A stretch of 64,000 nucleotides of DNA. It comes from Undaria pinnatifida (taxonomy: Eukaryota; Sar; Phaeophyceae; Laminariales; Alariaceae). Under the pieces are notes generated by a model. The model searched no databases and was not told the DNA's origin. It was given only the letters and a program-made list of their open reading frames with translations. This document shows positions 1 through 10,260 of the stretch, in pieces; position 1 is the stretch's first letter; each line of letters begins with the position of its first letter. Where the stretch lies: positions 30,201,761 through 30,265,760 of the forward strand of contig JABAKD010000025.1 of NCBI GenBank assembly GCA_012845835.1, read 5' to 3'. The translations under genes were made by a program, and so were the position numbers.

Positions 1-1100
1 TGCGTAACCTTCGGGCTACACCAAGACTGAAAGCATGTGTCTGCGAACGAAAAGCACGCGTAAGGGCGGGGGGAGGGTAACATTCACCGCCACTACCGCG
101 GGCGATGTGTACAAACAGACGAGCTAGATCGTGTTCATGGGCGGGGCCATCAGCGAAGATGGAGGCACACCAGGTTTCGTCGCCTGATGCACGCGACGGG
201 TCCAGGAAGCTTCGATAGGATCCATGCCCCCCGAGGCGACGGAGGAGCTGTTAGGGGAGGTGGGAGCCCAAACGCCAGTGCTGCGAACGGCCGGAAATAA
301 TGAAAACCGTTGGAACAGGGAGTCGAAGTACAAGCGGGGCTTACAATTCCCGAAGGATATAGCGGGCGTGGAACACCCAGCTAGGCTAAGTCCTACCCAA
401 CCGACTCAACGAGGGATCTCGCCATGGTCAAAATCGTACCAACAACGGCTTGCGTGGCACCTGTGGCGGCTGAGATCCTACAGCGTGTCTGAGTGGAAAC
501 TCGAAACGAAGTCGGCGTCGTAGTCAGAGGCGACGGAGGGAATGAACGAGCAGGAGGCCAAAGGGTGCGCACGCGGTCAGATCAGCGATCACGGCGGTTG
601 TTGCTGTTGTTCTCAGAGTAAACCATCGCCATAAATTAGTCTTTCACAGGATCGGTTACAGCAACTCTGGAGTGGACAAAGAACCCAAGAAAAATCAGCA
701 TCGGAGGCCCGTGGAGTGCTAGTTGATAACGGGCAACTCGTGAAGTTGAGTTATACGGGTTATGTTTAGCGCAGCAGCGACTGCATCCGCGGTGCCTGTT
801 CGGCCCAACGGGGCGTATCACGAAAACTAGATACGTCGGTGTCGGTAGATACCAAGCCGACCTGCAGAAAGATGGGGGATGGTGATCGATGGTAGTAACA
901 AAGGCACACAACATACAATACTGAATCAGACAATACAATATTGAAATACACCTTTCAGAGCTACCTGGGTTTCCTCGCTATCTGCTTTTGAAATTTTAGA
1001 TCGTTGAAATTTCCTCGAGGGGGCGAGGCCCGGCATCTGGCTACCATGGGATCGTGAAATCCTGGGTTGTACCGGATCCGACTCGGACCAAATAGTTTTC
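1..1100. other. No recognisable gene
   Basis: I see no coding region that I can support here. Short open frames exist on both strands (the longest about 100 codons), but none shows a known motif and they overlap each other. No tRNA or rRNA signature and no clear repeat was found. Confidence 0.5.
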
Positions 1101-1108
1101 AACCAACC

Positions 1109-1368
1109 GCTATGGTAGGGCAGATGTTACGACATACCCCCATCGCCACTGCTGGGTTTTGGCCACTCACACGAGTGACTCTCTACCACACGGACTAAAA
1201 TTGTTTGGGCGATTCGTTCGGCGAAGCGTAGCTCAAGATTATTTTGCGGATTCACACCCCAAAATGAAAACGGCGCGAAAGCTGAAGACCGTAAAGGATC
1301 GGGGGGTTCACTGTGACCCCGAGCCACGGCCAAAAAAGCCCCCAAAAGTGACCGCCTGCCGTAGACAT
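1109..1368. repeat. MITE-A copy (diverged)
   Basis: This stretch shares the ordered landmarks of the better preserved MITE-A copy at 22210-22487: a GGTAGGG-type left end, an ACTCxCACGAGTGACTCT block, a TTCGKTYGGCGMAGCRTAG block, a TGCGGATT block, a CTGAAGACCGTAAA block and a CCAAAAGTGACC...CCGTAG right end. The ends are imperfect inverted repeats. It has no coding capacity and is probably a non-autonomous DNA transposon relic. Confidence 0.6.
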
Positions 1369-1899
1369 GGTATTTTTGGTAACGCACGTGTGGACCCAGT
1401 GATTTAAACCGACCACTACATTGCGGGATAACGCCTTGCGGGATTGCAGAGATTCGGCTAACGCTGTGTTTGACGCGCGGGCTTCAGCCTTCAGTAGTGG
1501 TTTGAAAGCGAGCACAAGTGGGCGCATGCTGCGGCAGGGATAGAACGGTATTTCGCGAGGCTCCTTTCAGCACCTTGGTCCCGACATGGGGACAAATAAT
1601 AATGTTAGGACTTGGAAATAGCGCATCAGACTATATACCTAAGCAAAACATGGAATTTGAGAAAGAATGTAGGGAGCAACTCGATCACCAATTGCACAAG
1701 CCAGGTTTACAATCGAGTACTAGTCTATAGTGCGAAGCACAGCGATGTTAGGCCGTCCCGCAGTTAACGATCCCTGTCGATCAGGAATATGTTAGGTGCC
1801 CATTCTTTATGGCAGCACGCGTCTAAGGTACGAAGCGCAACGCAGTAGCGCTGTGTGCAGTATGAAAGGTACTTGGTATGTGCCGACGTGTGTCACGAT

Positions 1900-2075
1900 T
1901 GGGGGGTAAAACTTTGTGGCTAGACAGTTTTCTGAATAGCAGGGCTCCTTGACCTATGTTAAGCTGTGAAAAAAAATCATCAGAATGTCGTTCTCGGTTT
2001 GCTGTGTGACGATTTTTTATACCTTAGCCGTGGGATTTGTAATCCGGTTGCACTCTCAGTGTAGTATGTATAGAA
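1900..2075. repeat. MITE-B fragment
   Basis: It carries MITE-B landmarks in order: TTTTCTGAATnnCxGGGCTCCTTGACC, then TTCTCG, then a GTGGGATTTGTxATCCGGTTGCACTC stretch. The terminal inverted repeats are not both present, so this is an eroded or truncated copy. It abuts the copia relic. Confidence 0.45.
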
Positions 2076-2094
2076 GATGTTGTGACCGTTAAAA

Positions 2095-4100
2095 CTGTAC
2101 CTCGGTGTTTAGAAGCGCGGTCTGTACATCGAGCTGGACTACCCCTCCCGGTCTTCACTCGCAGCTGCGGCGAGTGCCATGCCAATGCTCTGAACGTGAC
2201 ATGCTACTTGCCCCCAGCCCTGAACCACGACTCTATCTGTCAGCGTGTGACCGGCCTTAACCTTAAAGACCCACTTGGTCCCGATCACCTTGTGCTCCGG
2301 TGGTGCTGCGTCTGGAGATAGCCAGGTCGATGGCGACGTGTTTCTGGAGCCTGTCTATCTCCTTGTCTGTGGCATCTTGCGACTTGGTTGCTTGTGGCGA
2401 TTATCATCTCCTCCTTAAACGTTTTCGGGATCGTAATGACTCCCCATCCGAACGGTGCTCGGAGACGGGGTTTCCGGTAGCCAGGGCGGTGTCAAGGTGT
2501 ACTTCCATTCTGTGTTCTTGTACTCCACCTGATTGATGTTCGGTCCCAGCTACCGGCGCGTAATCCATCATGTTTTCTTTCTTGTGCACTACCTCTGCGT
2601 CACTTGCCATTGCGCTCATGAGAAATCCCAGGTCACGTAGTGCTCGCTGTTCGTCGGAGTTTAATCCTTCGTGTGGGACGAGAGCTACGGCACCACTTGC
2701 GCCTCCGAGTTCGTGATCTGTCGACAATGCTCCTGTGTGAATCGTGTTGTGGTGTTGTGGCGTCGTCGTTTCGAGTGTATTGTCACTGCCGACGCCTCCA
2801 GCGACCGCCTCGCCTCCTCCTCGCCAGCTTGTGCTGGGTGGTCCATATTCCTACACGTGAGGTTCGGCAGATTGTTCAGGGCGCTGTCTGTCGCGTCGTT
2901 GTAGGTGATACTGATGTCGTCCGTGTTCTCTGCCGGCAAGCTGTCTCCGTGAGCCTTGATTCCGCCGCCGTTGACGTTGGTCGCGGTTGACCCGATTCGT
3001 GTCGATTATCGGTTCTCGACGAAGATGGCGTTGAGGCCCTCTGTCGTTCGCCCCATCTTGTTGATGTATATCCGGTATGTTTTGCTGTGTTCATGCTGTA
3101 TCCACAGAGTCCCCTTCGCAGGTCTTGTCCTCGAAACGATTATGCCCCCCAGGTACGACCAAGCCTGCATGTTCTTCTCGATGCTTGTGGCCGTCCGTGT
3201 CGATGAGTTTCCCGGAAACCGTACCGGTCGCTGTTCCTGGTAGAACGTGTCGTCCTGCGGTCAGCATCTTGTGGCGTCGCTGGAGTGTCGTACAGTTTAG
3301 CAGTTTCTGTCATTCGGACCCGAGTGAAGTTCATCGTGAAAGTAACGCCTGGATGCCCCGCTATCCATCAGGATGGTCAAGGGTTTCGGAGCGAGCCTGG
3401 GTGTGTCCTCGGTAGCCTCCCTGCTCTTGGTTATCTGATCAGCTTGCTGGAATTCTGTTGACAGGGTCCACCCAGACGTCATAAAGGCGTCCCCGAATTC
3501 TTCTCCTTCCGTAGCCGTTGACCCAGTCGCTGTGTGGGTACATGCCTGCCTGCCTTTGTGTTTGACATGGACAAGACTACGAGGGTCGTCGAGCCCCGGT
3601 CGGGGTAGTTCTCCCCGGTTTGGTCTCGTCGAACCTCGGAACATTCCTTATGGCTATGTCACGACGCTTCCGGGCTCCTCCACGGCTGCTCTGGATGCGT
3701 TGCTTGTACCGACCTATCCCGTCGGGCTTCTTCTTCTCGCCAGCTCTGTCCAATTCTGGGATTGCTGGAGTCGACGCCATCCTGCCCGTCTGGGGCTCCT
3801 TCTCGTTGATCTTGTTCGTGGGCCGCCTGATGCATGCCAATCTGCTCGCCGCGATTATTTTTTTTTTTTCGTTCTTCAGCTCGATCATATCCGCCGATCT
3901 CCTGAAGCACGCCGGTCTGTCCGCCGGGATTTGGTTTTTCCTTCAGCTCAATATTGTACTCAGATCACATGAAGCGTGCCGGCCTGTTCGGCGTGTATCC
4001 TATTCTCGCTTGTAACTCGATCTTGTACACAGATCCCCTGGAGCGTGGTGACCTGTTGGCTGGGCTTCTTTCTATTTTCAATCAGCTTGATTTTGTAAGA
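2095..4100 (-). mobile_element. Decayed Ty1/copia retrotransposon (gag-protease-RT relic)
   Basis: Reading the minus strand from about 4100 down to 2095, the order of a copia polyprotein survives in broken frames. A repetitive, charged gag-like region (about 4090-3650) is followed by a damaged zinc-knuckle-like stretch (LVHVKHKGRQAC, about 3565). The aspartic protease motif DSGAS lies at 3365-3351, inside LTILMDSGASRRYFHD. Next comes a GTVSGKLIDTDG...AGLVVPGG stretch that resembles the segment following the copia protease. A Gln/Asn-rich linker leads to reverse transcriptase motifs: GTKWVFKVK (2282-2256), VVVQGWGQV, and QLDVQTALLNT (about 2136-2102). In the family, KWVFK and QLDVKTAFLNG are canonical RT blocks. 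Only about 1.1 kb separates protease from RT, so most of the integrase is missing. There are many frameshifts and stops. No RNase H or LTR pair was found. It is certainly inactive. Confidence 0.85.
3815..4090 (-). repeat. About 69-bp internal repeats in the gag part of the copia relic
   Basis: The block TGAAGCACGCCGGTCTGTCCGC recurs in altered form near 3830, 3904, 3971 and 4040, with spacings close to 69 bp, a multiple of three. Each copy is followed by a T-rich stretch and a TTCAGCTCGAT-like segment. On the minus strand this would encode an approximately 23-residue charged, helix-prone repeat, as in coiled-coil gag regions. Later copies are interrupted by stops. Confidence 0.6.
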
Positions 4101-4255
4101 TAGAGGAATAAACGAGGTAACAAGGATTTCTGCAGAGAGAGGGGAATGATGAAGCTATTTTGTTCACGACGTGCTCGATGTTTGAAGGTTGAAACCATGA
4201 GCCATCGAACAACGGGTGTGGGGAGGTGCCGCTCACTGCCACTGCCACTTCTAAT

Positions 4256-4365
4256 AATATAATATAATATGATATAATATGATATAATATATATGATATA
4301 TATATATGATATATTACGATATTAAACGGTACAATATGATATAATATATGTGATATACAATATCA
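4256..4365. repeat. AT-rich GATATAATAT microsatellite
   Basis: Low-complexity repeats of ATAATAT and GATATAATAT fill this stretch. There is no coding content. Confidence 0.85.
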
Positions 4366-4371
4366 TTTTTT

Positions 4372-4585
4372 TTCGTATCTAGGCCATGGGTTTGGTGGTC
4401 GGGTTGCACTCCCAGCTTTTACTTGTCTATCAATTAGGAAGTTTTCGCCTGCTCAAGGTAGTAGTATAGAGTAGTGAGGTATATACAGAGTAGTTTCACA
4501 AGTCAGGAGCTCCAGAAAATAAAAGGTTTAATATTTTACTGTAAAATTTCTCTAATAATGACATCCTAACGATTTGGGGTTTTTA
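4372..4585. repeat. MITE-B fragment
   Basis: It contains the family-B landmarks CCTAGGCCATGGG (here TCTAGGCCATGGG), GGTTGCACTCCCAG, GGAGCTCC, AAATAAAAGG and CGATTTGGGGTT. The ends are not recognisable and the copy runs into a 9-bp minisatellite. Confidence 0.45.
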
Positions 4586-4593
4586 GGGAGATG

Positions 4594-4998
4594 TTAGTGT
4601 ATGTAGTGTATGTAGTGTATGTAGTGCATGTAGTGTATGTAGTGCATGTAGTGTATGTAGTGTATGTAGTGTATGTAGTGTATGTAGTGTATGTAGTGCA
4701 TATAGTGTATGTAGTGTATGTAGTGTATGTAGTGTAAGTAGTGTACGTATTGTATGTAGTGTAAGTAGTGTACGTAGTGTATGTAGCGTAAGTAGTGCAT
4801 GTAGTGTATGTAGTGTATGTAGTGTATGTAGTGCATATAGTGTACGTAGTGTATGTAGTGCATGTAGTGTAAGTAGTGTATGTAGTGTACGTAGTGTATG
4901 TAGTGTATGTAGTGTATGTAGTGTATGTAGTGTATGTAGTGTATGTAGAGTATGTAGTGTATGCAGTGTTGTATGTAGTGTATGTAGTGTAGTGTGGC
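4594..4998. repeat. 9-bp minisatellite, TGTATGTAG unit
   Basis: About 45 near-perfect copies of a 9-bp unit (TGTATGTAG, with TGCATGTAG, TGTACGTAG and TGTAAGTAG variants) form an uninterrupted array. Because 9 is a multiple of three, all frames are open on the minus strand and give spurious Leu-His-Thr or Ile-His-Tyr proteins. The array ends beside the left end of a MITE-A copy. Confidence 0.97.
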
Positions 4999-5001
4999 TC
5001 A

Positions 5002-5297
5002 TTCTACAAGGGGGGTACCCACTTTTTCGCTACCGAATTTGATGGAGCAAGGCTCTCGTGTGAGTGACTCCGTACCTCGCTGAAGACAAAAGCGTTAATT
5101 GGGCGATTTGCGTGGCGCAGCGAAGCCAACCAGTCCATTATGGATTCGCATACAAAACAATGATACAGCCCGAAACAAACACAAGGGCGTAAAATAACAG
5201 AGGAGTCACTCGCGCGATTGACCTCGAGCGACTGCAACCCCCCCCCCCCCCCCTCCCTCCCCTCCCCTCCCCCGAAAGGTGACCCACCTACCGTCAC
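5002..5297. repeat. MITE-A copy with poly-C tract
   Basis: The left end reads AAGGGGGGTACCCACTTTTTCGC and the right end GAAAGGTGACCCACCTACCGTCAC, imperfect inverted repeats. Internal family-A blocks are present: CGTGTGAGTGACTCC, GCGATTTGCGTGGCGCAGCG, TGGATTCGCATA and GGAGTCACTCGCGCGA. A run of about 17 C followed by CCCT repeats sits before the right end. Confidence 0.7.
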
Positions 5298-5635
5298 ACC
5301 CTCACCATACTCTATTGGTTTTGGTCACAAGACGGACTTCGATATCTCTGGACAGTATCCAAGAACACCTCGAAGGAAAAATAGGCGCGTCGTGAGACCG
5401 CGGAGTGCTCGTTGGTAGAGAGGCAAAAACTGTGAGCTATGTGCGAGCTATGTCTTACTACGCGGTATCGGGAGCATCTGCGGTGTCCTTTTGACCGGGT
5501 GTTTATAACGAAAACCAAAGCGGCAACAACTGCTGTAGGTGTCAGCGGCGGCCAAACTGACTTCTCAACGGGGACGGCGATCGCTGATGATGGCAGCGAA
5601 GGCTGATAAGAAAACGAAATATTTTTGGCGTATGT

Positions 5636-5915
5636 ATGCCACAATAATAGAGGTACTACTAGCAGTTTTCGTCGGAAGAAATGGTTTCTGAATGACGGGG
5701 CTCCTTAACCCCAAATCGTCGGAAAATAAAAAAATAATAGGCCATTTTGTTTTTGCGTGATTCTCGTTGTGTACCTAGGCCATGGGATTTTTTCATCCGG
5801 TATGCAGCAGTTTTGTTTTTCTCCAAATCAGTTTTTGGGAGAGGTGTCTTTAGCTCCCCCAATCGAGGGGTAATATTAGAAAAAAAGTGGTGCAACCTCT
5901 ATCGTCGCACTCGTC
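5636..5915. repeat. MITE-B copy
   Basis: It begins with AATAATAGAGGTACTACTAGCAGTTTTCGTC and ends with AAAAAGTGGTGCAACCTCTATCGTCG, which are imperfect inverted repeats. Internal landmarks match the 6774-7104 copy: GACGGGGCTCCTTAACC, TCGTCGGAAAATAAA, TGATTCTCGTTGxGTACCTAGGCCATGGGATT, CAAATCAGTTTTTGGGAGAGGT and AGCTCCC. Confidence 0.75.
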
Positions 5916-5919
5916 TGGA

Positions 5920-6770
5920 ACAATAAGGATACGGCCATAGGTAGAGATGTACCAATTATTTTCTGCTGAGGCTCCTCATTTGAAAGAGCTCTGTACCCGC
6001 TTTAGGCACATTAGCCACTTTAGGCATGACCTTAAGGCATGACCTTAGGCATGGCCTTAGGCATGGCCTTAGGCATGGCCTTAGGTATGGTCTCCTCGAA
6101 GGGTGCGCCAGCTAGCGTTGGGCTGCGAAAGCAACTGAGTTAAATCGACACACGACGCGTATGAAAATACGCGGAAGTGTGGTGAGCTAAAGCTTTATTT
6201 TTCCCCATCCGCTGGAGGATAAAAAAAAAAAAAAAACTTAGGTATGGCCTTAGAAGGAAGTACGAAAAAAACTGCGCTGTTAATAATAAACAAAATAACG
6301 TCCCGACGGTTTTGGGTTCATGGAACCCCCGCGCTATGCAGAGAATATTTTACGAGCCAAAATGCGCCACCTTTATCGCAGCATGCGCCAAAAACAAACA
6401 AACTCGAATGTTTCGTCTTCCTCGATATCTGGAGTTCACATTTCGAAGTTTCAATTCTCCTCAGAGGGGTGTACGTGTGCGTGTGGAGGCATCCGACTAC
6501 GAAGGGAATACGCGTGATTCGGGACTGTGCGGAACCCGCGAACACCACATGCTACTACAGTAGCAGTTCCTATTTTTTTTTCTGAGGGTGTGGTCACTCG
6601 AGTACCTCTATATATCTCACCCCAAACCTGACTTAGACAAAACTGGGAAAGTTCAATCCGATGAAAACAGTCATGGTACAGGGTACTAGGTTTCACTACG
6701 TAGGTGTACCGAAAATTCGCACGAGGTATTGCTAGACAAGAACGACATTCCCACGATTTGGCGTCGCTTT
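5920..6770. other. Intergenic, repeats only
   Basis: No gene is supported. A 12-bp repeat (CTTAGGCATGGC) occupies about 6012-6091. Fragments resembling MITE-B (a CGAACGACATTCCCACGATTTGG stretch near 6740) lie at the right end. Open frames around 6244-6585 exist in three frames without any motif. Confidence 0.5.
6012..6091. repeat. 12-bp minisatellite, CTTAGGCATGGC unit
   Basis: Six or so copies of a 12-bp unit, AGGCATGRCCTT, stand in tandem; the first copies are slightly variant. Confidence 0.85.
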
Positions 6771-6773
6771 CGG

Positions 6774-7104
6774 ACGCGTACTACGATAATAGAGGTACTA
6801 GCACTTTTCGTCTGGAATGTTTTCTGAATCACGGGGCTCCTTGACCTTCTAATACTATCGTCGGAAAATAAATAAATAATAGGGCATTTTTTTGCATGAT
6901 TCTCGTTGGGTACCTAGGCCATGGGATTGCTCATCCGCGATAAAGCAGGTTTATTTTCCTCCAAATCAGTTGGTACTCACAGCTGCTGACGTTTTTCATT
7001 TTTTTTATACAAATCGGTTTCTGGGAGAGGTCTTGAGCTCCCAAAATAGAGGAACATCCCAGAAAAAAAGCGGTTTACCTCCATCGTACCATCGTAGCAC
7101 GCGT
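6774..7104. repeat. MITE-B reference copy with terminal inverted repeats
   Basis: This is the best preserved family-B copy. The left terminus is ACGCGTACTACGAT followed by AATAGAGGTA. The reverse complement of the right terminus is ACGCGTGCTACGAT followed by GGTACGATGGAGGTA. The element is 331 bp, non-coding and AT-rich inside. Internal blocks (GACxGGGCTCCTTGACC, GGTACCTAGGCCATGGGATTGCTCATCCG, CAAATCAGTT, GAGCTCCCAAAATxGAGG) recur in at least ten other places in the window. A second, truncated copy of the right end follows directly at 7110-7200. Confidence 0.85.
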
Positions 7105-7561
7105 CCTCAATAGGTTAAGGAGCCCCGTCATTCACCAAGCCTTTCTGGCCCAAAAGTGGTACGTATACCTCAATACCTCCGTCGTACCATCGTGTCGCGC
7201 CTCGTACTCGTGGTACTCGTAGTATACTGCGGTCACAATGCACGTGTACCCAGCCATTGCGATATTACGCCTTGCACGACTGCACGTGTACCCAGCTCGG
7301 TCACCGCCGCACTTCACCTTGACCAGGACGTCCATTACGATGACAGAAGGAGCAGTTTCGCCCAAAACCTTCTTCGATCGACGGGGCTCCTAAAACCAAA
7401 CCGAGAAGCTATCCAGTCTTCTAGTCGCAAGAGTTTTAAACATAGTTCGAAGTATATACTATATGGCTCGTTGTATATCGAGGTCATAGGGTTGCTCGCC
7501 GAGGGTTGGTTGCGCTCTCGTGTTTGTTAGCAGTGGGGTTTTGGGTTCGGAGTCATGGCAA

Positions 7562-7748
7562 CGGTGTAGCGGTGTAGCGATGTAGCGGTGTAGCGGTGTA
7601 GCGGTGTATCGGTGTAGCGGTGTAGCGGTGTAGCGATGTAGCGGTGTAGCGGTGTAGCGATGTAGCGGTGTAGCGGTGTATCGTTGTAGCGGTGTAGCGG
7701 TGTAGCGATGTAGCGGTGTAGCGGTGTATCGGTGTAGCGGTGTAGCGG
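7562..7748. repeat. 9-bp minisatellite, GTGTAGCGG unit
   Basis: About 20 copies of GTGTAGCGG, with GTGTAGCGAT and GTGTATCGG variants, stand in tandem. They translate on the minus strand to a spurious HRYTATPL repeat. The array is followed by GGGGGGTTGCACCTTTTGGGG, which resembles a MITE-A terminus, and by four 12-bp TTTCTCAACATG repeats (about 7787-7831). Confidence 0.95.
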
Positions 7749-7937
7749 GGGGTTGCACCTTTTGGGGGGCGAAGGTTTTCTCAGTATGTTTCTCAACATG
7801 TTTCTCAACATGTTTCTCAACATGTTTCTGGCCTTCTGACCGGTTGATCTCCGCAATCAAGTAGGTTTCGTAGTGTCGAACTATAACAACTGTCGGTTGG
7901 TGTGATATTTTTACAAGTAAAAGTATAGACTATATGG

Positions 7938-8486
7938 TATTACGCAGGGTATTTCGTGCCTCCGGCCGTTTGCATGATCGCCTGACAACCTCTACCGAAC
8001 GCAGTAGCATATGCCTAACGAAGTAAAGTCACCCTCGCGTTCAATAGTGGTGATATCGCATGCCCACGTCACCTCCCTTGGTGTATTTGTAAGAAGTATC
8101 TCCGTCTTAGAGTTGGCGACCTGAGAGCCCCACATCGGCACGGTAAAAATCATAGGCGTAAAATCGTATATATGTGAGGCAATAACAATGTGAAAAGGAG
8201 GTACAGACAGATATGCTAAAATTGCGGTAAACTGCACTACCAACTTATTACGTAGGGTATTCCGTACATACCGTCTGTGTGATCGCCTCCCAACCTGTGC
8301 CAAGCGAAGTATGACTAACGAAGTAACGAAATTGAGCGCGTGTACACTAAGCGTTCCTTTCAAAACACTAACGGTTCGCATTTCTCCCTTTCGTTCTCAA
8401 TGGCGGTGACATTGCATGACCACATCACCTCGCTTGTTGTATTCGGCAATAATATGTATCTCTTTCTTATAATTAGCGATGTCAGA
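7938..8486. repeat. Direct duplication of about 200-240 bp
   Basis: Two diverged direct copies are present, at about 7938-8126 and 8246-8486. Shared blocks in the same order are TATTACGYAGGGTATTYCGT, GATCGCCTSMCAACCT, CTAACGAAGTAA, AxTGGYGGTGAYATYGCATG, CACRTCACCTCxCTTG and TATCTCYxTCTTA. The second copy carries an insertion of about 50 bp. No coding content is evident. Confidence 0.75.
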
Positions 8487-8689
8487 AAATAATGGTAACT
8501 ACAAATATTCTACTCCAAAATATTCTATCTTTCGATCCATGTACAACAAAAAATTATGAAGCTTTCAACACGTTGTTTACTACACCTAAAAACCGGGTTG
8601 CAAACTGCATGTAACATCAAACTTTCTAGGATAATGTTCATTACCAGGCGGGTGATATAAGGGGGTGTCTTTTTGCTGCAACCGTCAGA

Positions 8690-10260
8690 TTCGTTCCCTT
8701 CAAGGGTTTATAGTTTCCGCGCACATATTGAAATGCCCCCCCCCCACCCCCGATCCCTCTTGTTCAAACGCCCCACCTGAAATCAAAATCTACCAGAGTA
8801 GTAAACACTACCAGCCAGCTGATATCATCTCATTATCTTTCTAGCCATCCATGCCGTAGCTCCAACTCATCTCCACCCCCCCCCCCCCCCCCCCCCCCCT
8901 TTTGTTCCCCGCCCAGTTCGTTCAAACGCCCCACTAACAATCGAAATCGGCCAGAGTAATAAACACTTCTACGCGCAATTGATATCGCATCATTATCTTT
9001 CTAGCCATCCATGACGTAGCTTTTATTCATCCCCCCTTCCCCCCTCCAACGCCCCCTCCTTCCCCACACCCCGCACGATCACCTGGACCCAGCACCGCGC
9101 GTATAACAAGCCCCTACATATATGATTAATACGCGCGATCGGAGGATCACACACAATGTTGCCAAGATGAGTTTCGACCAAATCCTTGATCTCATAGCTG
9201 GAGTGTATTTTTCATATTACATGTGATCTAAACCTCTTGAAAACCCTCCCCCCTCCCCTTTTTCCTCGCTCTCTCTTGCTCGAATGCCTCACCTAATGAT
9301 ATCGAAATCCGCCAGAGTAATAAACACTTCCACGCCCTGGATATCACATAATTATCGTTCTAGAGCCGTCCATGTCGCTGCTGCAATTCCCACCCACCCC
9401 CGCCCCCAACGCCCCCTCCTTCCCCACCACCCGCACCATCGCCTAGACCTAGCACCACGTGAATAGCAAACCCCTACATCTATGCGACCAAAACCCCCCA
9501 CCCCCCTCCCCCCCCCCCCCCCCCGCCACATTCCCCCCCCCTCCCCCACAAGAAGGATTTATAGTTTCCACGCACAAATTGAGCTGCCCCACCCGTCCCC
9601 TCCCCGCCCTCCTCCCCTTCCGCCCCCCTTTTGATCAAAATCAGGCGCCCACGTCCTTAAAAACTCCGCCCTCTCCTCACCGGTTATTCGACTTACAGGA
9701 TTCACTTGATAAAATGTATTATTTCCAAAACTGTCACATTTATTCCCCACCACCCGCACCATCATAGACCTAGCACCAGGCGTACAGCAAACCCCTACAT
9801 CTATGCGACCTAAAGCCCTTTCGCCCCCCCCTCCCCCGCCACATCCCCCCCCCTCCCCCACCCCCCACCTCCCCACCCTCCCACCCCACCCTCACCCCCT
9901 CGAACACTCCGCCCTCTACTCACTGGTTGTACGACTTACATGATATACAAGATAAACTGGTGCATTTTTTCCAAAATCGTCTTATTTATCCCCTTAAAGA
10001 TACATTTATCCCCTCGAAGAATGTATAGTTTCCACGCACAGATTGAGCTGCCCCGCCCGTCCCGCCCCCGCCCCCCCCGATGATAAACAGGTGCATTCTT
10101 TCCAAAACCATCACATTTATCCCCCTCGAAGGATTTATAGTTTCCACGCACAAGTTGAGCTGCCGCGCCCACCCCCTCCCCACCCCCCTCCCACCCCCGC
10201 TCCCTTTTGATAAAATCCAGCCCCCCACGTCCTTAATAACTCCGCCCTCCCCTCACCGGA
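8690..10260. repeat. Degenerate tandem array with poly-C tracts, built from foldback-arm sequence
   Basis: The block TTTATAGTTTCCACGCACA followed by ATTGAGCTGCCCC recurs near 8707, 9556, 10020 and 10136, and again inside the foldback arm at 10345. A second block (CGCCCCACCTxAxATCGAAATC...AGAGTAATAAACACT...ATTATCTTTCTAGCCATCCATG) recurs near 8770, 8930 and 9285. A third (CGACTTACAGxATTCACTTGATAAA) recurs near 9695, 9925 and 10265. Long C runs (for example 8878-8899) separate them. The array looks like repeated, nested or slipped copies of the arm of the adjacent foldback element. Confidence 0.7.

Noticed and set aside
4583-5002. Long minus-strand open frames of Leu-His-Thr or Ile-His-Tyr repeats
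   Set aside because: They are translations of a 9-bp minisatellite, which keeps every frame open. No other coding evidence exists.
4594-7748. Tandem arrays considered as CRISPR arrays
   Set aside because: The units are contiguous without unique spacers and the context is eukaryotic.
7459-7860. Minus-strand frames with HRYTATPL repeats
   Set aside because: They are produced by the GTGTAGCGG minisatellite and a 12-bp repeat.
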